From Symbiodinium natans (lineage: Eukaryota > Sar > Dinophyceae > Suessiales > Symbiodiniaceae): a DNA stretch of 64,000 bases. Positions 56,100-64,000 of this stretch are shown here, piece by piece. Location: assembly GCA_905221605.1 (NCBI GenBank), contig CAJNDS010000211.1, positions 60,001 through 124,000 on the forward strand, written 5' to 3'. How positions within the stretch are numbered: the stretch's first letter is position 1; the number at the start of each line of letters is the position of its first letter. The notes beneath the pieces were generated by a model. It was not told the DNA's origin. It did no database searches and was given only the letters and a program-made list of their open reading frames with translations. A program made the translations under genes and the position numbers.

Positions 56100-57560
56100 G
56101 CTGGCACATGCCAAAACTGCGTGAGCTAGCAGACATGCAGGCAGACAGATGTATCTGAAGAGCGCCGCCACTGCACTGAGGCTGCTGCTCAGTCTCAAAG
56201 CCTTCTGAACGTAACCCGGAATGGCAGGCGCATGAAACTTATGGGCCCATGTACCCCCGTCTCCACACTATAGGGCATGGGATGCGGCATGCATTGCCAG
56301 TTTGCCTGACATGCCGTGATCAGCCGCAGCGCTGGATTGCGGGCATTGGTCACTGACGACATGCAAACTACTCATGTCGCAAGGCTTCCACTCGAACCGA
56401 TGCCAGCAAAGTGAGTCTAGACAGCAAGATCATCAAACGAAGACCAAATCGACTATAGAACTCACGCAAAGTGCTCAGATGTGTCCCCAAGATTCCCCAA
56501 GGCTCTTTTCAGCAAGCTGTTGCTGCTTTGCTTCTCGGGGGCCTTCGGGGAATCTCAGGGAGACGAGTCATTGTCCAGTAGTTGCCGGGCCAACTGCTGC
56601 TCAGACCTCGGAACAGCGACTTGGTTCCTCGAACTCTTTTGCAAGAAATCCTGGCCCCATGTCCCCACTGAGCCCTTTCTTAGCACCCCGAACACCAGTC
56701 CTGAGGCTCTCCAGAGCCCCAGGCACAGTGTGCAGGTGGTGGATGAGCGGCACGTTCCTGTCACGGAGCCCCCTTGAAATCCAAAAACCACTGCCTAAGG
56801 CATGCGACATGGGAGGCTGAAGCATCGTCCTGCCATCCCAAAAGCGCATGCAGTTGTTCCGCACGGCATCCAGCTGGTGTCTTTGACCTGGATTTGCTTT
56901 GTGCTTGCATTAAAAAGGCTCACTTCCTCAAGTACTGCATACAGGCCACAGTACGCTGTAGCCTGCTTGGGATCCTGGCCAGGTCGGGTTGCGCAATCGG
57001 CGGGCAGTGGTGTCCCCATCTTCAACCCTTTCAACTAAGTCGAAAGTCTAGCAGCCGACTAGCTCGCCTCCCCGGCTGTTTCTCGTTCGCTGTCCATACT
57101 CATAAGGGTGATGTTGCCCGAAGCACTCGCCTGTCCCCGTGTCCCAGAACGGAACCCATGGGGGCTGGCCTTGAAGCGACGCATCTCCGCCAACTCCTTC
57201 CCGGTGCAAACTGTGCAAACTGTCCAAACTGTGCAAACTGTGCAAACGCTCTTCTCTAGAGAATAGCCCTGCGTGATCCTGCGTGCTTTGGCCATCTTGC
57301 ACGTGACGTACACGTGCAGACGAGCAGAGTATGAGACTTGCATGTGTCATCGCCGCAACGCGTGCCTTGATGGCTTTCAGAGCTCCCTCCTTCCCTCCAC
57401 TGATGGGGTTGAGATGCAGCTCCCAGCAGCCCAAAGGATATGCCTGCCGACTTGCACAAAAAATTAAGAGAGCACTGTTGCAAAAGTAGAAGCGGACAGA
57501 CATAAACACCCAGTGGAGAAAACAAAAACACAGTGGACAGCCAGAGCACCCGAACTTCCG
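56100..57560. other. Minus-strand candidate exons only
   Basis: Blocks at about 56610-56560 (SEQQLARQLLDNDSSP) and 57130-57060 (ECFGQHHPYEYGQRTRNS) look coding on the minus strand. The latter could be the 3' part of the glycosyltransferase-like gene. A GTGCAAACT 9-bp repeat lies at 57206-57246. Confidence 0.25.
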
Positions 57561-57563
57561 AGC

Positions 57564-59435
57564 CTTGTGCTTGCCATTCACCGAACCCGCGCCGCAGCCC
57601 GCAGATCCAGGGTTCGCCACAGTCACGCCCAGCTGCTTGGGCAAAATGGCCGCTGCCTGGGCAATCCGTGGCATCCGTGGCATCCGTAACATCCATGCAG
57701 GGCTTCTGCAGTCCATTGAGGAAGGCCGAGTCTGAGTTGCGCACAAGGTGTGGATACACAACATCCTGGGAGCAACTGCGAGGCCATTCCGACGTGTCGT
57801 CCATGAACCTGATGCTGTCTGCTGTACGAAATTGTACTAAGCTAAAGCTGCCACCATCCAGCCACTCTGATCACTCGAGTGACTCGAGTGACTCGAGTGA
57901 CTCTATAGTTTCAAGCTGAGCACCTGAGCTGCGAGCATTGGACAGCCAACAGCTGCTGCCTCGTCACCAGGGCCTCCTGGTCGGGCGGTGCGTCCTGTGG
58001 CAATGAGGAATGGCCACAAAGGCACCGAACTCACTCACGCAAACTCCACATGACCCAACCACCTCCCATACCCCTCCGATTCAAGCAAAGGCGGCTCACG
58101 CGCAGAGTGCTTCTGACAAACGTCACTGTTGTTCAAGACACTTGAGCCGACTCGGCCTATCTTCCCCCAGTGCTGCTTCACGACTAGGAGGAACTTTCTG
58201 TTAAAGACCTCATGGAAGGCGTGACTGGCATGTGGAAGGATGAAGGAATGACCGACGGCAGCGGGCGCAGGCTCGGAACTGGGGATGCTGACAAAAGCAT
58301 TTCCCCACATGAGCATGATGGGCCCATCCAGGGTTGCCTTCGAAGACAAGCTTCTCAGACGAAAAGCCAGGAAGGCTATGACAGGACTTCTCGGATGTGC
58401 CCCCGTGCTCCAAAAGCTGGGAAAAAGGCAAAGCAAAAAGGCTCCTGCCTGGTCTTGAGGAGAGCCCTCGCGGAGTCCTTTGAGGTACTCGGCAATGGTC
58501 TCTCTGGCTCGGGCCTCAAGGGGTTTGCGGTTTCTGCCCTCAGGCCAAACATGGAACCAGCTCCAGATGAACTGCCAAAAGTACCCTGTACGAGCGTAGT
58601 TCTATGTTCTGGATCAGATGCGCTCTGGCGACTACACCTTGTAACAACGTGGGTCGAAAGGAAGGAGAACTTCCGTCTGGGCCAACGACGGGGCTGAGGA
58701 AGTGGTCCAACTCCGAGTTGATGAACCAGTCGTGCTCTTGCACGAAGTTGGAGTCTTAGCTCTCATGGGCTCTGAAAGATCAGAAAGAAGACCGAAGATG
58801 ACAAACCGTGGAAGTAGTGGCTTGCTCTGGGCATACCTCTACTCCAGCCGAGGCTCGAATGAGGTGGTTCCACGATGGCATGAGGCCGACCATGTTCCTC
58901 AAAAGCACAGCAAAGTCAACTCCAAGTTTGCGCCATATGCGCTCGCTGCATGTCGATTACATGTCGTTGCGGTCCTGTGGTAAAGCCAGTTGTCATCGTC
59001 ACGGCCCACGCTCTGCGGAGGCACCACGACCCTCATGAAGTCGGCTTCCTGCTTGGCGACACGGGGGGGGCAGGCTCCAAAGTGCCTCGAGGCGCAAGTA
59101 GACAGGCCGGCCTTCTGCGGACCAGGAGCAGCATGGTCCGTGTAGAAGATGTGCCCGTCGCACTTTCGATACCTGGGCTCCTCTTCTTCTGCTTCTTCTT
59201 CTTCTTCCTCCTCCTCTGCTCTCTCTGTCAATCGGCAAGGCACAGGCAGGGTGATTTATGACAAGCTGCTGCTTCCGGGTCTCAACCAACATCTTCTCAT
59301 CATACTCGCGACGAGGAGTCCAGGCAAAGCAGAAAAGGGAGAGCTTCGCCTTCCACTTGCGGCCCCGTGTGCCGACATGCCGTGTCAATTTTCAAGGCTT
59401 GCCTCCTGCTTGTCCAAGGCCTCCTCGCGAGATTC
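57564..59435 (-). CDS. Glycosyltransferase-like type protein (GT31/C1GALT-like), most exons
   Basis: Ten exons in order: 59403-59435 (ESREEALDKQE), 59270-59349 (LSLFCFAWTPRREYDEKML), 59133-59172 (YRKCDGHIFYTDH), 58975-59048 (VVVPPQSVGRDDDNWLYH), 58837-58897 (NMVGLMPSWNHLIRAS), 58695-58734 (HDWFINSELDHFL), 58449-58507 (RETIAEYLKGLREGSPQDQ), 58293-58337 (LDGPIMLMWGNAF), 58152-58208 (NRKFLLVVKQHWGKIGR) and 57564-57818 (DTSEWPRSCSQDVVYPHLVR). All but the last join in phase, across GC, GT and GA donors. The layout is that of a dinoflagellate-expanded family I associate with C1GALT/GT31 galactosyltransferases of the Golgi: a region like CDGHIFYTD, a DWF-type acidic motif (here NSELDH), and an EWP-CSQD segment. 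The N-terminal membrane anchor and C-terminus were not located. An exon is probably missing between 58152 and 57818. The enzymatic class is inferred from motif order only. Confidence 0.72.
59182..59222. repeat. (TTC)n microsatellite in an intron
   Basis: CTTCTTCT units inside the intron between 59172 and 59270 of the glycosyltransferase-like gene. Confidence 0.9.
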
Positions 59436-59439
59436 CTGC

Positions 59440-60098
59440 AAAGCTGCAGCTACGTCCGAGCATGACCAGCCCCCTGTGACGCTCCCAACACCTCACAGAT
59501 CCTCACTAGATCCTCACAGATCCTCACGGTACGTGCTGGCGGGCTCCTGAACCGCCCGTTTGAAGGTGTGCCCGAGCACATCCACCTGCGCAGGGCACTG
59601 AGCCGAAAGCTTGGAGTCGGTGATGCGATTTCATGCTTCCGCCCTCCGGAAACCTGCCCACTGTGTGCACAATATGCGCGAGGGCCAAGCAACGGCTGGG
59701 CTCAGCTTGCAGTTGCTTACGGCATCGAAACCAGGCATCTTGGATGCTCGACTGTACAGGCGAGTCACCGGGGCGCATTTCTGAACACCCAGCGCTCCAG
59801 AACGCACACAGCAAAACAGGATCCACCTGCATGATGAAGACGCTACATTCCCTGCAAACTGCAGGAATTTGCAGGATGCGTTGAGGCCTGGAAGCCACTC
59901 CACAGAGACCCATCTCCGGTTCTCCTCACTCCCCAAGGCAGCGGCTCCAGCAACCACGCAGGGCTGCCAGCGCCGTGCGACGTCCCAACGGGATGTAGGA
60001 AAGCCTCTCTCGCATGGCGACTTGCAAAGTGTCTCGACTGGCATGTCGATAGTCGGCATTCGACAGTCGATTGTCTTGTCAGCACATCTTACCTCAGC
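59440..60098 (-). other. Region expected to hold the 5' end of the glycosyltransferase-like gene
   Basis: The minus strand is open in several frames, including one continuous with the 59403 exon (GWSCSDVAAALQESREE). No signal anchor was found. There are three close TCCTCACAGATCCTCACTAG-type repeats at 59501-59530. Confidence 0.3.
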
Positions 60099-60924
60099 TC
60101 ATGCCTTCGCCCAGGTTTCCCGCAGCTTCCATGGCTCCCCCGTGTTCCACCCATTTTGCAGTCCTTGCATGTTGCAGCCAGGGCACGTGTACCAAACCTC
60201 AGTGCTGCCCGGAGCTTCACAGTTTGAACTTTGGAGCCTTGCAGTCTCACTTGGAGCCGGGCCAACGCGGCCCATTGAATGAGCGTGAGTAGAAGCAGGA
60301 TCAATGTGCGGCCGTGCCAATTCCCCGGGAGCATGGCTACCTGAGTTACATTCCCCGAACAGCTCTGGTGCCTCGCCCCAGGCCTCTCCAAGCCAAAAAA
60401 GACTCAGCCGGGCCACGACCAACGTCAACACCATGGACACCAGAAAGCAAAGGGACACCACCCATCGGTGCTCCCTGCCCATGCGGCGAAGTTGCCTGCA
60501 CTTCCCATCCCTCAAGGAAAACTCTGGCACTTGGGTTCTGCACTCTGCGGATCTCTGCAGCCTCATGGGCCCTGCAAGGAAGAAGGTTCCAATCAAAGCG
60601 ATCAAGTTTCCCACGCTGTACAAGATGGCAAATCCTCGGGGCGCATGAGCATGCCGACATATTGGAATGTACATACATACATCTCACACACACACACCGA
60701 GAGAGAGAGAGAGGGATCTCGAGAGACAGAGGCAGACAGAGAGAGAGAGAGAGGGAGGGAGGGAGGGAGAGAGAGAGAGATAGAGGCAGACCAGAAAGAC
60801 CCTTGGACGTGCTCTCGCTACTCTTGCCGCCACAAAGGTCGCTCTGCCGCTTTCTCGCCGCCCACCACCGCGTGAACCCCCCGGCCCATGCCGCTAAACT
60901 CCAAGAGCAAGCCAAGTGCCAGGC
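60099..60924 (-). CDS. SFT2-domain vesicle transport membrane protein
   Basis: SFT2 proteins are small four-helix membrane proteins of the Golgi and endosomes that support retrograde vesicle fusion. Exons: 60562-60634 (FAILYSVGNLIALIGTFFLA, then GPM), 60414-60495 (QLRRMGREHRWVVSLCFLVS), 60251-60340 (RTLILLLLTLIQWAALARLQ) and 60099-60197 (VWYTCPGCNMQGLQNGWN, stop). All phases fit, with GC, GC and GT donors. The YSVGN, FLAGP and QLRRM strings match the SFT2 signature around the second helix. An earlier exon from 60924 (LALGLLLEFSGMGRG) fits the first helix, but its join is not settled. The usual WYxLSYIP end is replaced by WYTCPGC and a Trp/Gly-rich tail, so the C-terminus is divergent. The start codon was not found. 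Confidence 0.82.
60697..60784. repeat. (GA)n microsatellite
   Basis: GAGA and GGGA units, apparently within an SFT2 gene intron. Confidence 0.95.
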
Positions 60925-61099
60925 CTGGAAAATGGCGGGCAACGTCAGAACGGAGTGGAAAAACTGTCTTCAGACACTACTGGCAGAGAGACAACTGCAC
61001 GGATCGCACTGCAGGCAGGTCGCATGAGAGCCAGCCAATGATCCGCTGCTTGATTGTCCTTATTGACAGTAGAATCAAGCAGAGCTGAAGCCGATCCGT

Positions 61100-61400
61100 T
61101 CTTTACTTTGCGGCTGTGTCACATATGCGGGCACATAACATCGGAGTTTGCTGTGAGCGCCTCTGAGCATCAGCGCAGGCATGGAGGACTCCCCACACAA
61201 AGCTCTTGCCGTCACTGTCAGTTGACTGGGAATGATTCGAGGAGGCGACCCGTTTGCGGCATGAACCGAATGAGTCGGCCAAAGAAGGGCGTGAGTCGGT
61301 CAAAGAGAAGATAACTTTCAATGTTCCGCGGGGGAACTCTTGGCCGATAGAGTACAAAACCAGAAGCAAACTCCTTGCCGAGAGGGCTGGGACTTTGCCC
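61100..61400. other. No firm gene
   Basis: Frames are open on both strands without splice support. Confidence 0.3.
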
Positions 61401-61412
61401 ATGCTCGGGTGT

Positions 61413-61912
61413 TTAAGGCGTATATCGCAAGCCCTTCGATCCTGAAAACTCCTTTTCCTGAAAACTCCTTTGGCCGCGGCATGCTGTCTCTAAAGATCCT
61501 ACAAGTGGTAACTTGTGCCAGAGGGTATGTAGTCTGACTTGTGCCCTCTGTTGTCCGATTTCGGGGGACATGGACCTGCGCAACCGGGCCTCCTCGGCCT
61601 CATTCATGCTTATGCCTCCTGCGGTTGGCTTGTGGTCAGAGATCCACTCCACAAATCTTCGCGTCATCCCCTGAAGTTCTCCAGCCTATTGACCGCAGCG
61701 ATGGCAGGCTAACGCCGCTGGGCTGTGACTCGACCTCCGGGGCACCTGCCGGGAGCTGCAATGATGGCCCATAAGCCCATGGGCCCGTCACGCAAAAGCG
61801 CTTCCACGTGCTCGTCGCCCTCTTCGCGGCAACGACGCCTGCAGCGGTCGGAAGCCAGCTGCGCCAGCTGCGAGCCGAGGCCGAGCCAGCACCCGCCTCG
61901 GAAAGACTCCAT
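61413..61912 (-). CDS. Candidate first exons of a minus-strand gene
   Basis: A frame from an ATG at 61910-61912, preceded by an in-frame TAA, reads RRRCREEGDEHVEALLRDGP and reaches a GTGCCC donor near 61756. A second block at about 61655-61550 reads RFVEWISDHKPTAGGISMNE and EARLRRSMSPEIGQQRAQ. They could be the 5' end of the SFT2 gene or of a separate gene. Confidence 0.35.
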
Positions 61913-61929
61913 TAACAGACCAATGTAAA

Positions 61930-62370
61930 GTTAAAGCACGCAAGGAAGAAGAAGGAAAAGAAGTAAACAAATGACACAGAGAAGCAAGAGAAGAGAGAGC
62001 CGGAGACCATGTCAGCATCGCAGCAAGCTTATGCGCCTGCGAGCCATTGTCATTGTCTGATGCCTCCTGCACTACGGTACATCCCCACATGAACCCAAAA
62101 ACTTCCGATCTGCTTTTCAGCATTTTTCAGCCACATGCTCGAAGAGCAAGGCCAGCTCAAGAATCAGTTGCAACTGCACTGCACCAAGTCCGTCCTGGCT
62201 CCTGTTAAACGGCCACCACCGGCTCATCGCAAGCCGAGGAACGAGGTCTAGACCGAGCTAATCCGAAGTAGCAAGCTGAAATGCAGCTGAAGTTGGCTGC
62301 ATTGACAAGCCATTTCACGATGATCATGTCGACTTCATGGGCTTATTGATCTTCTTGTTCCTTCTGTCAG
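61930..62370. promoter_or_regulatory. Strand-switch intergenic region
   Basis: This is the gap between the minus-strand array, whose last candidate start is at 61912, and the first plus-strand exon at 62371. No coding exon is supported. Divergent transcription from here is inferred from orientation only. No promoter element was recognised. Confidence 0.35.
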
Positions 62371-62682
62371 GCAATTGCTGGCAGAATGCCTTGTCAGCAG
62401 TGTCTCGGGCCGCAACGCTACAATGCAACAGATGCTGGAATTGATCAGTTCAGCCCGTAAGCACAACCCGAATGACCGCAACGATACCTGCTTCATCAGC
62501 AAGGACCAGCTAGACGGTTCTCGCGTGGCCTCAACAGCTTCAGACGTGCTCTCCACGCTTTATACTTTACAAGCTTGTCGTGACATGGTGAGTGAGGACG
62601 TGGCGTAGGTTTGCAAACACTCTCTGCAGCTTGGAGCATGACCTCAGCCACAAGTTTTCGGAACCAAGTTTGTCTTGCAAAG
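62371..62682 (+). CDS. Two exons of a plus-strand gene, unknown
   Basis: The first exon, 62371-62587, follows CTTCTGTCAG, is 217 nt long and ends before GTGAGT, a textbook donor. It reads MQQMLELISSARKHNPNDRN and VASTASDVLSTLYTLQACRD. The second, from 62637 after CTTGGAG to 62682, reads HDLSHKFSEPSLSCK before a GC donor and joins in phase; the intron would be only 49 nt. A minus-strand frame is open over the first exon but lacks such borders. Unknown function. Confidence 0.5.
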
Positions 62683-62689
62683 GCTCCGT

Positions 62690-63124
62690 GCCCCTGGCAA
62701 ACGTCCTGGCAAGTTGCCAGAAGCCGTCCTGCCCGACCACTCACATGCCAAAAGTTGCAGGTGTTGGAGGCAACGTCGCCCGTCACATTTTTACCGATCT
62801 CTCTCTCTCTCTCTCTGCACGCTTGGCCCCCTCCCGAAGGAGAAGGCCGCCCCCAGGGGCGTGCGAAGTCCACAGTTTGTTGGGTGTGACTTCCGCGTTT
62901 TTCGGGGGCCACTCTGGGTGAAAGTACGGGGTCCAGGGGCTGTTTGCCTGCGATCCTCTTGCAATGCCTTAGAGCCGCGGGCCGGGGTTCACGATCCCCG
63001 CCCCCCCTCTTCCCCCATGGCTTGCCCAACAAGCTAGCTGTGATTGCGATGCCCCCATAATCCCACTAAGACACCTGCGGCCCGGGTCACTCCCCCCTCT
63101 GTGCCCCGTGCTCTCAGCCGAAAG

Positions 63125-63190
<66 letters not shown>

Positions 63191-63510
63191 GGCAAAGCAC
63201 TGTAGAGGGCTTGTGAAAAAAGTTTGCAACATCTTGCACCACTTGCTTGCTTGCAAAGCACAGGAGAGCAATTGGAGCCCATGGCCTTGCAGCTCCTTGC
63301 GTCGCCTGCATGTTTTGCGACCAATTAGGAAGGCCACCGCGAATGATACCAGTGCCAACGATGCCGCATGATGCCCCAAACGCATCCAAAGGTAGCCAAA
63401 GCCCATTGTGACTGAGTACCGTGCGCAGCATCCGCAGCGACGCAGCTTGATGCATTCACTTGCATCTGCAGCGTGGCATTGACTGACGTGTGCGCAAACC
63501 TTACACCAAT
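62690..63510. other. Repeat-bearing region with weak minus-strand frames
   Basis: (CT)n tracts lie at 62800-62818 and 63125-63187. The minus strand at 63400-63330 reads SLALVSFAVAFLIGRKTCRR, a possible membrane helix with a basic flank, but other frames are also open. Confidence 0.25.
63125..63187. repeat. (CT)n microsatellite
   Basis: A pure CT run of about 60 bp. Confidence 0.97.
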
Positions 63511-63515
63511 TTCAC

Positions 63516-63848
63516 TTGCATCTCGCCATGACCCGCAAGGTGCAGAGGCTTGGCTTCCCACAGTTGGAGCTGAGAGGTTTCACCAGGCGTCTGCCAGTGC
63601 CTCATGAGATCAGACTTCAAAAATGCATGGAATGGAACAGCACTGCCACACAGCCTGAACATGGCATGGCATTAACCCCGCCTGATCATCTCTCGGCCCC
63701 ATTGGCCCATCTCCTCCATATGGAAGAGAAGGCTCTCCCAAGTCCTTTCACCGCAGAGAGCAGCGCAGCAGCCACAGCCACGCAGGGCTTTGCCACAGAA
63801 GCGCGCACACACACACAAAGAGGAAGGTTACTCACAAGAGCACGCTGA
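63516..63848 (+). CDS. Candidate plus-strand exon, unknown
   Basis: A 110-codon plus-strand frame (GFPQLELRGFTRRLPVPHEI) with a GCAAG-GTGCAG border near its start. It could continue the plus-strand gene at 62371. No domain recognised. Confidence 0.3.
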   Translation: MHLAMTRKVQRLGFPQLELRGFTRRLPVPHEIRLQKCMEWNSTATQPEHGMALTPPDHLSAPLAHLLHMEEKALPSPFTAESSAAATATQGFATEARTHTQRGRLLTRAR

Positions 63849-64000
63849 CTTATGCTCATACGGCATGGAACACACAGCATTCCTGAGTTCGCTCCTGCTT
63901 CGTCTTACACAGTATTGTTAAGACTGCTCCACGGCTGCTCTGAAACAGAGAATAGCAGAGAAACGTGGGGCAGGCACGAGGCTTCAGTGGGTGACCCAGG

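Overview
This window looks like nuclear DNA of a dinoflagellate, most likely of the Symbiodiniaceae type. Four genes can be rebuilt exon by exon from recognisable domains. Their introns mix GT donors with many GC donors and some GA donors, and an AG|G pattern recurs on both sides of the junctions. Interstitial TTTAGGG-type repeats, very dense simple repeats and short matches to the 3' end of the dinoflagellate spliced leader point the same way. No rRNA, convincing tRNA, CRISPR array, reverse transcriptase or transposase was seen.

Layout. From 1 to about 7.4 kb the DNA is repeat-rich, with long (AC)n, (CAAACA)n, (CT)n and (TTC)n arrays and three copies of a GC-palindrome element. From 7.5 to 30 kb most credible exons read on the minus strand. 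The best are phase-consistent exons at 11.2-12.5 kb and 10.4-10.7 kb, a set at 15.6-16.6 kb beside telomere-like repeats, and a secretory-type first exon at 28.5 kb. A few plus-strand exons occur at 16.8, 20.5-21.8 and 30.4 kb. From 62 kb down to 31 kb everything with firm support reads on the minus strand, as a head-to-tail gene array. In transcription order it holds an SFT2-like vesicle-transport membrane protein (60.9-60.1 kb), a Golgi-type glycosyltransferase-like gene (59.4-57.6 kb), several unrecognised genes (57-39 kb), a SET-domain protein (39.0-36.8 kb), a short unrecognised gene (36.0-35.7 kb) and a PARP gene (35.5-31.0 kb). At 62.0-62.4 kb the strand switches: a plus-strand exon with a GTGAGT donor starts at 62371.

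The most interesting locus is the PARP gene. Its exons join in phase into a complete ADP-ribosyltransferase catalytic domain with an H-Y-E triad. Upstream lie EF-hand-like exons, a VPEG-type repeat pair and, as a proposed start, an MGC N-terminus typical of myristoylated proteins. Two exons are only 19 and 27 nt long. If this is one transcript, it would be a membrane-tethered, calcium-responsive PARP.

Limits. The sequence is GC-rich and stop-poor, so wrong frames often look protein-like on both strands. Exons are firm only where a domain, splice sites and phase agree. Entries below 0.5 are candidates whose strand or frame could be wrong. Splice borders were found by eye.
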